Of a DNA stretch of 36,596 nt, positions 23,563 to 31,541 are shown piece after piece (the stretch's first letter is position 1; every line of letters starts with the position of its first letter). Source of the stretch: Pseudomonadota bacterium (GTDB lineage Bacteria; Desulfobacterota; Desulfovibrionia; Desulfovibrionales; Desulfovibrionaceae); assembly GCA_018817515.1 (NCBI GenBank), contig JAHIUD010000091.1, forward strand, positions 1-36,596. The letters run 5' to 3'. The position numbers were made by a program, and so were the translations under genes. The notes below the pieces were generated by a model, which saw only the letters and a list, made by a program, of their open reading frames with translations, made no database searches and was not told where the DNA came from.

Positions 23563-24302
23563 GGGGTCACCCCTTGCGTTTGAGCCGCGCTGGCCGCCTT
23601 GATTGCAGCAAAGGCCGCGCGCAGCAGTGTTTCGTCCTTGAAGCCGGGCGCATATTCCACGCCCGAGTTGATATCCACGCCAGCCAGCCCGTTTCCTTGC
23701 GCAGGCAGGGCAGGCGAGCGGTACCGGGAAATCAGGCCGGGGGCGTTGTCTGCGTTGAGGCCCCCGGCCAAAAGCCATGGTCGCGGAAAGTTCGCGCCCG
23801 CCAGGATCTCCGCAGCCTTGCCGCCGTCTCCAGAGGCCTCAGCGGCACCGATGGCCCGGCCATGCCCGCCGCCGCCTTTGCCCGCGTCCACGAGCATCAT
23901 GCCGCAGTAGGGCGCATAGCGGTCCAGCTCGGCCTGGAAGGCCTCAAGGCTGGCGGCTTTTTCCGGCCAGAAGACCTTGATGATGCGCGAGGGCCCCATG
24001 CGCTCGGCCAGCACCGCGCAGAAGGACTCGGTCTGGCCGCCGTGGAGCTGCGCCAGGTCCAGCCGTCCTTCGGCCATGAGGCCCAGCGCCTCCATGGGCT
24101 TCTGGTCGACGAACAGGCCGACCTTGCGCACGCCGGGAAGACGCAGGCCCGCCGGGAACTCCGGCGTGGTGTTGCGCGGGCTGCCCGGGTGGAAGATGAA
24201 GCCCAGCAGGTCGGCGCCAAGCTCGGCGCAGAGCAGCGCATCCTCCTCGCGGGTCATGCCGCAAACCTTGACCAGCAGTCCGTTCGTCGCCATCTTCGTC
24301 AT
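23559..24302 (-). CDS. trpF: Phosphoribosylanthranilate isomerase
   Basis: The product has 247 residues, longer than the usual 200-220. It shows VKVCGMTREEDA with the catalytic Cys, ADLLGFIFHPGSPRN, VGLFVDQ, LAQLHGGQ, and the catalytic Asp in MMLVDAGKGGGGHGRAIG. An extra segment after that (EASGDGGKAAEILAGANF) and a longer C-terminal tail account for the length. PWLLAGGLNADN and GVDINSGVEYAPGFKD close the phosphate site. The ATG at 24302 overlaps the trpC stop as ATGA. Confidence 0.95.
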   Translation of the reverse strand: MTKMATNGLLVKVCGMTREEDALLCAELGADLLGFIFHPGSPRNTTPEFPAGLRLPGVRKVGLFVDQKPMEALGLMAEGRLDLAQLHGGQTESFCAVLAERMGPSRIIKVFWPEKAASLEAFQAELDRYAPYCGMMLVDAGKGGGGHGRAIGAAEASGDGGKAAEILAGANFPRPWLLAGGLNADNAPGLISRYRSPALPAQGNGLAGVDINSGVEYAPGFKDETLLRAAFAAIKAASAAQTQGVTP

Positions 24303-25108
24303 CGGGCGTTCCTTGTTTTGGCCACGGCGGAGAGCCTTCTGAGCGCCTCGCCGGGATTCGTCTGGCTCATGAGCGAGGTGCCGATGAGCACGGCGTCAAA
24401 GCCCAGGTCGGCCATTTCTTCGAGTTGTTCCGGCGCGTCCAGGCCCGAGGCGCTGATCCACAGCTCGCCCGCCTGCTTGCGCGGGGCCAGGCGGCGCGAG
24501 GTGCCGAGGTCCGTGGTAAGCCGGTCCAGGTCGCGGTTGTTGACCTGGATGATCTCGGCCCCGGCCTCCCGCGCGAGGTCGAGGTCGGCCTCGTCGAACA
24601 CCTCGCACACGGCCTCCAGTTCATACTGGCGGCAGGCGTCGAGCATCTCGCGCACCGGGCCTGAGCCCTTGAACATGCGCATGATGAGCAAAAGCGCCGA
24701 GGCTGGCGTGGCGGCGGTCTCGACAACCTGCAGCGGGTCCAGCAGGAAGTCCTTGCGCAGCATGGGCCTGTCCGCAAAGGCCATTTCCGCCAGGAAGCGC
24801 AGGTCGCCCTGGAAGTGCGCGCGCTCCGTGAGCACGGAGAAGCAGGCGGCCCCGCCATCGGCGTACATGCGGGCCGCGTCCGCGGGCGTCAGGTCCAGGT
24901 TGATGACCCCGCGCGAGGGCGAGGCGCGCTTGTACTCGGCGATGACCGCCGGGGCTCCGGCTGTGCGCAGGGCCGCGGCAAAGCCCGGCCGCGCGTTGAT
25001 CTCCGAGAAGTTCCAGGGCGTGGGCAGCTGGCCTTCTTCGGCCTGCCTGCGCAAGAGCGCGATGGATCCGGCCTGGGCGGCCCGGAAGCGGTCAAGCATG
25101 TTGCTCAC
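24299..25108 (-). CDS. trpC: Indole-3-glycerol phosphate synthase
   Basis: The 269-residue protein has the family pattern VIAEYKRASPSRGVIN (catalytic Glu and Lys), ACFSVLTERAHFQGDLRFL, RPMLRKDFLLDPLQV, CEVFDEADLDLA, IIQVNNRDLDRL and DAVLIGTSLM. It closes the indole ring from carboxyphenylaminodeoxyribulose phosphate. It is separate from trpF, unlike the enterobacterial fusion. The start is GTG at 25108, overlapping the trpD stop as GTGA; an ATG nine bases later is an alternative. Confidence 0.96.
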   Translation of the reverse strand: MSNMLDRFRAAQAGSIALLRRQAEEGQLPTPWNFSEINARPGFAAALRTAGAPAVIAEYKRASPSRGVINLDLTPADAARMYADGGAACFSVLTERAHFQGDLRFLAEMAFADRPMLRKDFLLDPLQVVETAATPASALLLIMRMFKGSGPVREMLDACRQYELEAVCEVFDEADLDLAREAGAEIIQVNNRDLDRLTTDLGTSRRLAPRKQAGELWISASGLDAPEQLEEMADLGFDAVLIGTSLMSQTNPGEALRRLSAVAKTRNAR

Positions 25109-26148
25109 TGGCCCGGCCCTCCGGCGAAGCGGCTGGCGGCGCCGTCGGCCACGGCCTGCCTGGCCTCGCGCATGCAATCGGCCAGGGCCTTGCCCGTGGC
25201 CAGGTGCAGGGCCGCGCCCAGGTTCAGCGCGGTCATGTCCTGCATTGCGGCGCCCGCCTTGCCGGTGAGCACGTCCCGGATGGCCGTAAGGGCGGCGGCC
25301 TTGTCGGCCACGCGCACCTCGTCGGGGTTGTGGACGGGGATGCCGAACTCGCGCGGGTCAAGGCTGAAGGGGGTAACGCGGCCCCGGTCCAGGGCGAAGC
25401 CCAACGCCAGGCCAAAGGGCGTCAGTTCGTCGAAGCCGCCCGCCTTGCCTGCGCCGTCATAGCCCACCTGTCCGTGGATGACGAAGGCGGTGAGGCCCGG
25501 CGCGGTGAGGGCCAGGGTCTCGGCCATGAGCTTGAGCGCGCGCTCCTGCCCCACGCCCAGGAGCTGGTGCGAGGGCCGGGCGGGGTTCAACAGCGGCCCC
25601 ATGAGGTTGAACAGGGTGCGCACGCCGAGCTCCCGGCGCACGGGGGCGATGTGCGCAAACGATGGGTGGTAGCCCGGCGCGAAGAGGAACACGAAGTTGT
25701 CGCGGGCCAGCTCGCCCGCCACCTCGTCCGGCCCGGTGTCGAGCCGGATGCCCAGGCCTTCCAGGGCGTCGGCGCTGCCGCTGGAGGATGACACGGCGCG
25801 GTTGCCGTGCTTGACCACCCGGTGGCCCAGGGCCGCCAGGTACAGCGAAACCGCCGTGGAGCAGTTGAAGCTGTTGGAGAGGTCGCCGCCGGTGCCCACG
25901 ATGTCCAGGATGGGCCGGTCTGTGGGCAGGCCGGTGACCAGGCGGGCGCGCTCCAAACCGGCGCGCGCGGCGGCGGCCAGTTCGAGCGGGGTCTCGCCCT
26001 TGGCCCGCAGGCCCATGAGCAGTGCTCCGGCCTGGGCCGGGGAGAGCAGGCCCTCGAAGAGTTCGCGGAAGGCGAAGGCCGCCTGCTCCGGGGTCAGGTC
26101 GACGCCGTTGCCGAGGGCGTCCAGGATGTCGCGCATGGAGTAGCTCAT
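25105..26148 (-). CDS. trpD: Anthranilate phosphoribosyltransferase
   Basis: This 347-residue protein shows DIVGTGGDLSNSFNCSTAVS, the PRPP-binding VKHGNRAVSSSSGSADALE, FAPGYHPSFAHIAPVRRELG and TLFNLMGPLLNPARP. It transfers phosphoribose to anthranilate. The ATG at 26148 has GGAGG seven bases upstream, fourteen bases after the trpG stop. It is not fused to TrpG, unlike in E. coli. Confidence 0.96.
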   Translation of the reverse strand: MSYSMRDILDALGNGVDLTPEQAAFAFRELFEGLLSPAQAGALLMGLRAKGETPLELAAAARAGLERARLVTGLPTDRPILDIVGTGGDLSNSFNCSTAVSLYLAALGHRVVKHGNRAVSSSSGSADALEGLGIRLDTGPDEVAGELARDNFVFLFAPGYHPSFAHIAPVRRELGVRTLFNLMGPLLNPARPSHQLLGVGQERALKLMAETLALTAPGLTAFVIHGQVGYDGAGKAGGFDELTPFGLALGFALDRGRVTPFSLDPREFGIPVHNPDEVRVADKAAALTAIRDVLTGKAGAAMQDMTALNLGAALHLATGKALADCMREARQAVADGAASRFAGGPGQ

Positions 26149-26162
26149 GTGTCCTCCCGGCC

Positions 26163-26753
26163 TTAGGCGGCCTGTTTGCTGCGTTTGAGGAAGTTGGCCA
26201 GAAGCTTGGGCCCGTCCGGGGTCAGGATGGACTCCGGGTGGAACTGCACGCCGCTCCAGGGCCGGTCGGTATAACACATGCCCATGACTTCACCCTCCTT
26301 GGTCTTGGCCGTCACGCGCAGCTTTTCCGGCGCCTCGTGGGCCAGCACCAAGAGCGAATGGTAGCGGCAGACCTCGAACGGGTTGTCCAGGCCCTCGAAG
26401 ACATCCGTGCCGTCGTGCTCCACCGGGCTCGTCTTGCCGTGCATGATGCGGTCCGCCCGGACAACGCTGGCCCCGGCGAAGTGGCCCAGGGTCTGGTGGC
26501 CCAGGCACACGCCCAGGGTGGGCACGGCCATGCCGGTCTTCTCCAGCAGGGCCAGGAACTTCAGGCAGTTGCCCGCGTTCTCCGGGCGGCTGGGTCCGGG
26601 CGAGAGGCACACGCGGGAGAGGCCCGCCACGAAGGCCGGGTCGAGCAGCTCGGCGCGGTCGTTTCGCAGCACCACGGGGTCGGCCCCGAGCTGCTGGAAG
26701 GCCTGCACCAGATTGAAGGTGAAGGAGTCGAAGTTATCGATCAGCAAAAACAT
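26163..26753 (-). CDS. trpG: Anthranilate synthase glutamine amidotransferase subunit
   Basis: The protein has 196 residues. MFLLIDNFDSFTFNLVQ, the oxyanion SPGPSRPENAG, the nucleophile elbow GVCLGHQTLGH (Cys) and the His-Glu pair in VQFHPESILT mark a class I amidotransferase. It supplies ammonia to TrpE. The ATG at 26753 is preceded by AAGGGGG; a TTG two codons upstream is less likely. The gene starts 20 bases inside the end of trpE, so the two subunits are translationally coupled, which suits a 1:1 complex. Confidence 0.95.
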   Translation of the reverse strand: MFLLIDNFDSFTFNLVQAFQQLGADPVVLRNDRAELLDPAFVAGLSRVCLSPGPSRPENAGNCLKFLALLEKTGMAVPTLGVCLGHQTLGHFAGASVVRADRIMHGKTSPVEHDGTDVFEGLDNPFEVCRYHSLLVLAHEAPEKLRVTAKTKEGEVMGMCYTDRPWSGVQFHPESILTPDGPKLLANFLKRSKQAA

Positions 26754-28161
26754 CGCCAACCCCCTTGGAGGATAAAATCTCGCGGATGATGCGGGCCTTG
26801 TTGTTGCATTCCAGCCATTCCATTTCCGGGTCGGAGTCGTACACCAGCCCGGCCCCGGCCTGCCAGTTGCACACGCCGTCGCGCATCCACATGCTGCGGA
26901 TGGTGATGCCCGTGCCCACGTTGACCGGGCCCTTGCCCACGCCCAGCCAGCCCATGGCCCCGGCGTAGGGGCCGCGCTCGCGCTGCTCCACCCGGGCGAT
27001 GGTCTCCATGGCCCAGATCTTGGGCGCGCCCGCCACGGTGCCCGCCGGGAAGGTGGACTGGAGCACGTCGATGGCGTCCAGGCCGTCCTTCAGGTCGGCC
27101 TCCACGTAGCTTGTCAGGTGCATGACGTGGGAGAAGCGCTCCACGCACATGAACTTGACCACCTCAACGCTGCCCGGCGTGGCGATGCGGCCCAGGTCGT
27201 TGCGGCCCAGGTCCACCAGCATGACGTGCTCGGCGCGCTCCTTGGGATCGGCCAGAAGCTCCTTCTCGAAGGTCGCGTCCTGGGCCTCTGTTGCGCCGCG
27301 CGGACGTGTTCCGGCGATGGGCCGGACTTCCAGCCTGCCCGCCTCGCACTTGACCATCATCTCCGGCGAGCTGCCCACCAGGGTCTCGTCCTCGAAGCGC
27401 ATGAAGAACATGAAGGGCGAGGGGTTGGCCTGCTTGAGCCGCCGGTAGACCCCGAAAGGCTCGCCGGAGAACGGGGTGGCGAAGCGCACCGAGAACACGA
27501 GCTGGATGCCCTCGCCCTCGGTGATCAGGCGCTTGGCCTCGCGCACCTGCTCCATGTAGGCCTCGCGCCCGGGCGTTGCGGTGGGCTCCTCGGTCTTGAG
27601 CTCAAAGCCGCTGGACTTGCCCAGCTTTGCGGGCTTGGGCCCGCCCCTGCCGTCGCTGCCCTTTTCGTCCAGGGAGAGGTAGCAGCAGCGCGCGCGCAGG
27701 TGGTCGTAGAGCACCACCTGGCCGGGCAGCACCAGGCGCGCCTCGGCCTTTTCCGGGGGCATGCAGGCGGCCAGCTTGGGCTCCAGCATGCCGCCCACGG
27801 AGTAGCCCAGGTAGCCCAGCATGGAGCGGGTGATGGCGGGCAGGGGCTCCTTCAGCGCGGGCTGGTCGATCTCGATGGCGCGCAGAAGTCCGCGCACGCC
27901 TTCCATGTAGTCGCGGCCCTCAAACTCGCGCAGGGACTCCAGGCGCGGATCGCGGATGTTGAGCGCGAGCTTGCCGTCCTTGGGCTCGGCCAGGAGGCGG
28001 AAGTCCCAGGCGATGAGGCTGTAGCGTCCCAGGCGGCCGTCCACTTCGGCGCTTTCCAGCAGGATGCCGGGCTCGTCGCCCACCAGGCCCAGGTACAGGC
28101 TGATGGGCGTCTGCACGTCGGCCGGGAGCCATTTCCCGTAATGCTTCAGGCGAATTTCCAT
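26734..28161 (-). CDS. trpE: Anthranilate synthase component I
   Basis: This 475-residue protein has the chorismate-binding core RPIAGTRPRGAT, LLADPKERAEHVMLVDLGRN, TFPAGTVAGAPKIWAME and GAGLVYDSDPEMEW. The N-terminal LLESAEVDGRLGRYSLI stretch matches the usual Trp feedback site (LLES), so product inhibition is likely. It converts chorismate to anthranilate with TrpG. The ATG at 28161 has GGAGG six bases upstream. The 92 bases before it contain the attenuator described separately. Confidence 0.97.
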   Translation of the reverse strand: MEIRLKHYGKWLPADVQTPISLYLGLVGDEPGILLESAEVDGRLGRYSLIAWDFRLLAEPKDGKLALNIRDPRLESLREFEGRDYMEGVRGLLRAIEIDQPALKEPLPAITRSMLGYLGYSVGGMLEPKLAACMPPEKAEARLVLPGQVVLYDHLRARCCYLSLDEKGSDGRGGPKPAKLGKSSGFELKTEEPTATPGREAYMEQVREAKRLITEGEGIQLVFSVRFATPFSGEPFGVYRRLKQANPSPFMFFMRFEDETLVGSSPEMMVKCEAGRLEVRPIAGTRPRGATEAQDATFEKELLADPKERAEHVMLVDLGRNDLGRIATPGSVEVVKFMCVERFSHVMHLTSYVEADLKDGLDAIDVLQSTFPAGTVAGAPKIWAMETIARVEQRERGPYAGAMGWLGVGKGPVNVGTGITIRSMWMRDGVCNWQAGAGLVYDSDPEMEWLECNNKARIIREILSSKGVGDVFADR

Positions 28162-28179
28162 TGTTTCCTCCGTATCTAG

Positions 28180-28277
28180 AAAAAAAGCCGCGACCCAGTG
28201 CGGGACGCGGCATACACTTCGTCAAACTTCGCCCCAGGGCGAAAGCCGCGTCCCTATGCCTTGTCGCGCCACCACCA
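28180..28277 (-). promoter_or_regulatory. Tryptophan attenuator with the tyrA 3' end as leader peptide
   Basis: On the minus strand three Trp codons (28277-28269) are followed by Arg-Asp-Lys-Ala and TAG (28256-28254). GGGACGCGGC begins at the last base of that stop (28254-28245) and is fully complementary to GCCGCGTCCC at 28211-28202. The same segment can instead pair with GGGTCGCGGC (28196-28187; nine of ten pairs, loop GCACT), followed by seven Ts (28186-28180). The first pairing is an antiterminator and the second an intrinsic terminator; they exclude each other. A small hairpin (TTCGCC-CTGG-GGCGAA) lies between the arms. A ribosome at the stop would cover the first arm; one stalled at the Trp codons would not. 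Confidence 0.85.
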
Positions 28278-29039
28278 GGAGGCCCTGGCGGAGAGCAGGT
28301 CGAGATCGCCCCCGGCGGCGATGTCCAGGTAGGCCGTGAACTGCCGCACGGTCTCCTGCATGAAGGGGTTGTCCTCGCTGATGAGCTGGAAGAGCTCACG
28401 GTCTTGGGTGAGCATCTTGCGCGCGGCTTCGAGCCTGCGCTCAAAGGACGGGGTGAGGAATTTCTCGATGCCCGGCACCTGGCGCGCCGCTGCCAGGTAG
28501 GCCACGGTGGTGATGAAATTCAGGCCCTGCACGCAGGCCATGGCCCGGTCATGCTCCTCGGCGGTGCTGTCAAAGGGCGAGAACCCGGCGCGGGCGAACA
28601 AGCGCGACACGGCCCCGGCGGCATCGCCGTTGGCGTTTTCGCGCCCCGGAGTCACGGCCACCCTGGGCTCGAAGCCGTCCGGGATCACCGGGCCGAAAAG
28701 CGGATGCGTGCCCACCACGGGCCCTGCGTACGCGCCGAGCATCTGGCCCAGCGGGTGCACCTTGACCGAGCAGACGTCGGCCAGGATGGCGCCCGGCTCC
28801 AGGGCGGGGGCCAGGGTCCGGGCCACGTCGCCCATGGCCGTCACCGGCACGGACAAAATGACCAGTTGGGCTCCGGCAAGGGCCGCCTTGATGGCGTCGC
28901 CCGTGGCGTCCGGGTCGTAGGGCCGGTCCAGGGTGGCCACGTCGAGCCCGGCCTTGTGGAAGGCGCGCACGAAGAGCGCCCCCATCTGGCCCCGCGCGCC
29001 CACGATGGCGACCCGCGTTATGTCCTGCCCTGGCTTCAT
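28254..29039 (-). CDS. tyrA: Prephenate dehydrogenase ending in Trp-Trp-Trp
   Basis: The product has 261 residues. The NAD-binding start VAIVGARGQMGALFVRAF, LVILSVPVTAMGDVA, ILADVCSVKVHPL and GTHPLFGPVIPDGFE fit a TyrA of the prephenate-dehydrogenase type, which makes 4-hydroxyphenylpyruvate for tyrosine. ATG 29039 follows AAGGA, five bases after the aroA stop. The C-terminus reads SARASWWWRDKA. The three Trp codons lie exactly where a leader-peptide stall site is expected for the trpE attenuator. They may be there for regulation rather than catalysis, which is my inference. Confidence 0.93.
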   Translation of the reverse strand: MKPGQDITRVAIVGARGQMGALFVRAFHKAGLDVATLDRPYDPDATGDAIKAALAGAQLVILSVPVTAMGDVARTLAPALEPGAILADVCSVKVHPLGQMLGAYAGPVVGTHPLFGPVIPDGFEPRVAVTPGRENANGDAAGAVSRLFARAGFSPFDSTAEEHDRAMACVQGLNFITTVAYLAAARQVPGIEKFLTPSFERRLEAARKMLTQDRELFQLISEDNPFMQETVRQFTAYLDIAAGGDLDLLSARASWWWRDKA

Positions 29040-29044
29040 GTTCC

Positions 29045-30427
29045 TTACGCCTTCGCCGCGCCAGCGAGCACAGCGCCGAAGCGCTCCCAGAAGTCCGGGA
29101 AGCTCTTGGACACGCAGCCGGGGTTGTCGAACTGGGCGTCCACGCCACCCAGGGCGAAGAGGGCCGGGCCCATGACCATGCGGTGGTCCCCGCGCGATTC
29201 GAAGAGGATGCGCTGGCCCTTGGTCAGGGGCGCGGGCGTGATGGTCAGGGTGTCCTCGGTCATGGCGGCAAGGCAGCCGGTCTTGGCGATCTCCGTGGCC
29301 AGGGTCGCCAGGCGGTCGCACTCCTTGATGCGCAGGTGCGCCACGTTGCGGATGGTGGTAGGGCTCTTGGCGAAGCAGGCCGTCACGGCCACGGTGGGCA
29401 CCAGGTCCGGGCAGGCGCCCATGTCCACGTCCACGCCGCGCAGGCCGCCCGCGGGCGCCAGCACGGTGACTTCGTCGCCGCCCTCACGGCCATGCGAACC
29501 GCTGGTCCAGGCCATGCGCGCGCCCATGGCCGCCAGGATGTCCAGGATGGCGCGGTCGCCCTGGAGGGAATCGCGCGAGAGGCCGCGCACGGTGACCGGG
29601 TGGCTGCCCACGGCCCCGGCGGCCAGGAAATAGGAGGCGTTGCTCCAGTCGCCCTCCACGCACAGGCTGCGCGGCTGGTAGGTTCCGGGCTCCACCAGGA
29701 AGCGCAGCTTGCCGGGCTCGGCGCGGGTGACGCTCTCCTGCTCCACGGCGGTGAACCGGCCGCCCTTCAGCACCTCCACCACCACGGGCACGCCGAAGTC
29801 GCGCATGGTTTGCAGGGTGAGCGAAACATAGGGCCAGCTCACGGCCTTGTCGCCGGAGATGGTCATGGTCATGGCGCTTTTGGCCAGGGGCGCGGCCAGC
29901 AGGATGCCCGACAGGTACTGGCTGCTCTCCTCCAGGCGCACGTCGATGGCGCCGCCGGGCAGGCCGGAGGTCGCAATGGTCACGGGCGGGTAGCCGGGCT
30001 TGCCCTCCCAGTGGAAGACAACGCCCTGGGAGGCAAGGGCCCGCGCGGGCTCGCCCAGGGGCCGCTCGTGCATGCGCGGCGCGCCGTGGATGTAAAAGCG
30101 CCCGCGCCCGCTGGTGACGACCCCGGCCAGCAGGCGGCAGGTGGTGCCGGACTCGGCGACATCGAGATCAGCCACGCCTTCGCCGCCCCCCTCCTGGGAA
30201 GTCGGGCCGTGGTGCATCCCCTGGACCAGATACTCACCCTCACTGAGACGGGCGAAGCCCGCGCCGCAGGCCGTGAGGCAGCCCATGGTGTGGGTGGTGT
30301 CCACGCTCTCCAGCACGCCGGTGAGGCGGGACTCGCCCGGGGCCAGGGCCGCGCCGATGAGCGCGCGGTGCGACATGGACTTGGAGGCCGGGGCGGTGAC
30401 CAGGATGTGGCTTGAGGTGGTGCTCAT
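29045..30427 (-). CDS. aroA: 3-Phosphoshikimate 1-carboxyvinyltransferase (EPSP synthase)
   Basis: The 460-residue protein has the substrate-binding PASKSMSHRALIGAALAPG, the AESGTTCRLLAGV loop, RMHERPLGEPARAL, ESSQYLSGILLAAPLA, RIKECDRLATLATE, and SRGDHRMVMGPALFAL. It joins shikimate 3-phosphate and phosphoenolpyruvate. It is somewhat longer than the typical 430, with an insertion near residues 65-85 (MHHGPTSQEGGGEGVADL). ATG 30427 overlaps the pheA stop as ATGA. Confidence 0.95.
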   Translation of the reverse strand: MSTTSSHILVTAPASKSMSHRALIGAALAPGESRLTGVLESVDTTHTMGCLTACGAGFARLSEGEYLVQGMHHGPTSQEGGGEGVADLDVAESGTTCRLLAGVVTSGRGRFYIHGAPRMHERPLGEPARALASQGVVFHWEGKPGYPPVTIATSGLPGGAIDVRLEESSQYLSGILLAAPLAKSAMTMTISGDKAVSWPYVSLTLQTMRDFGVPVVVEVLKGGRFTAVEQESVTRAEPGKLRFLVEPGTYQPRSLCVEGDWSNASYFLAAGAVGSHPVTVRGLSRDSLQGDRAILDILAAMGARMAWTSGSHGREGGDEVTVLAPAGGLRGVDVDMGACPDLVPTVAVTACFAKSPTTIRNVAHLRIKECDRLATLATEIAKTGCLAAMTEDTLTITPAPLTKGQRILFESRGDHRMVMGPALFALGGVDAQFDNPGCVSKSFPDFWERFGAVLAGAAKA

Positions 30428-31539
30428 GAGCGCCCTCCAGCGTCGAGGTGCGGGCCCGTGGGGTAGGACCCGAGGATGCGCAGGGTGTGGCAGCGCTCGC
30501 GCAGGGATGCCAGGAAGCTCTCGTATTCCATGTGCGAGAGGTCGCATTCCAGGTCGGCGAAGAACACGTACTTCCACTTCTCGCCGCGCAGGGGGCGGCT
30601 CTCCAGCTTGGTCAGGTTGATGGCGCGGCCCGCGAACGAGTCCAGCACCTCGGCCAGCGCGCCGGGCTTGTCCGGCACGGTGAAGAGGATGGAGGTCTTG
30701 TCGCGCTGGGCCTCGGTGCCGGGCCGGGGGCCGATGACCAGAAACCGCGTCCAGTTGTCGGGCAGGTCCTCGATGTGCGCGGCCAGGACGTTCAGGCCGT
30801 AGCGGTCGGCCAGGCGGATGTGGCCCACGGTGGCCACGGTTGCCCCGCGGGCCGCCGCGATCTCTGCCGCCGCCGCGGTGCTGCTCTCGGGCACCAGGGT
30901 GCGGCCGGGCATGTTGTCCCGAAGCCAGCCGCCGCACTGGTCCAGCGGCTGCGGGTGCGAGTGGATCTCCGTGATCTCTGCGGCGGAGGCGGCCTTGCCC
31001 ATGAGGAAATGGGTGATGCGGCTGTAGAGTTCGGCGTGGATGTGCACCGGGAAGAGCATGAACAGGTCCACCACCTGGCCCACGGTACCCTGGAGCGAGT
31101 TCTCCAGCGGGATGACGCCGAGCTCGGCCTCGCCGTCGGCCACGGCGCGGAAGATCTCCTCGAAATTGGCCTTGGGCGTCAGCTCCGCGCTGCGGCCCAT
31201 GTACTCCAGGCCCGCGAAGTAGCTGAAGGTGCCCTCCGGCCCCAGGTAGACCACCCGCTCCGGTCTTTGCAGCCGGCGGGAGCTGGACATGATCTCCCGG
31301 TAGATGGCCTGCAGGTGGCTTTCGGGCAGGGGGCCGGGATTGTTCTTGGCCAGGCGCTCCATGACCTCCTTCTCGCGGAAGGGCTTGAACACCGTATCTT
31401 TTGATCCCTGCTTGGTGCGGCCCACGCCTATGCTGATGGCCGCGCGGCGGTTCAGGAGGTCGACGATGCCGTCGTCCAGGGCGTCGATCTCGGTCCGCAG
31501 CGCGGCCAGATCCAGCTTCTTGTCGTCGTTCTCCGCCAC
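30424..31539 (-). CDS. pheA: Bifunctional chorismate mutase / prephenate dehydratase
   Basis: The protein has 371 residues and three modules: an AroQ chorismate mutase (about 8-90; LAALRTEIDALDDGIVDLLNRR), a prephenate dehydratase (about 95-270; YLGPEGTFSYFA, VIPLENSLQGTVGQVVDL, NWTRFLVIG) and an ACT domain (TSILFTVPDKPGALAEVLD, then NLTKLESRPLRGEKWKYVFF). The ESRP motif of the ACT domain normally binds phenylalanine as feedback inhibitor. The start is GTG at 31539 with AAGGAGG across the end of the preceding gene. It makes phenylpyruvate. Confidence 0.95.
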   Translation of the reverse strand: MAENDDKKLDLAALRTEIDALDDGIVDLLNRRAAISIGVGRTKQGSKDTVFKPFREKEVMERLAKNNPGPLPESHLQAIYREIMSSSRRLQRPERVVYLGPEGTFSYFAGLEYMGRSAELTPKANFEEIFRAVADGEAELGVIPLENSLQGTVGQVVDLFMLFPVHIHAELYSRITHFLMGKAASAAEITEIHSHPQPLDQCGGWLRDNMPGRTLVPESSTAAAAEIAAARGATVATVGHIRLADRYGLNVLAAHIEDLPDNWTRFLVIGPRPGTEAQRDKTSILFTVPDKPGALAEVLDSFAGRAINLTKLESRPLRGEKWKYVFFADLECDLSHMEYESFLASLRERCHTLRILGSYPTGPHLDAGGRS

Positions 31540-31541
31540 GC

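Noticed and set aside
21712-23583. An open frame of 623 codons on the plus strand
   Set aside because: It is antisense to trpA and trpB and shows only the low-complexity composition typical of such shadows.
28187-28254. A separate short leader ORF with Trp codons between tyrA and trpE
   Set aside because: The frames opening with GTG or ATG in this gap contain no Trp codon. The only Trp codon cluster is the end of tyrA itself.
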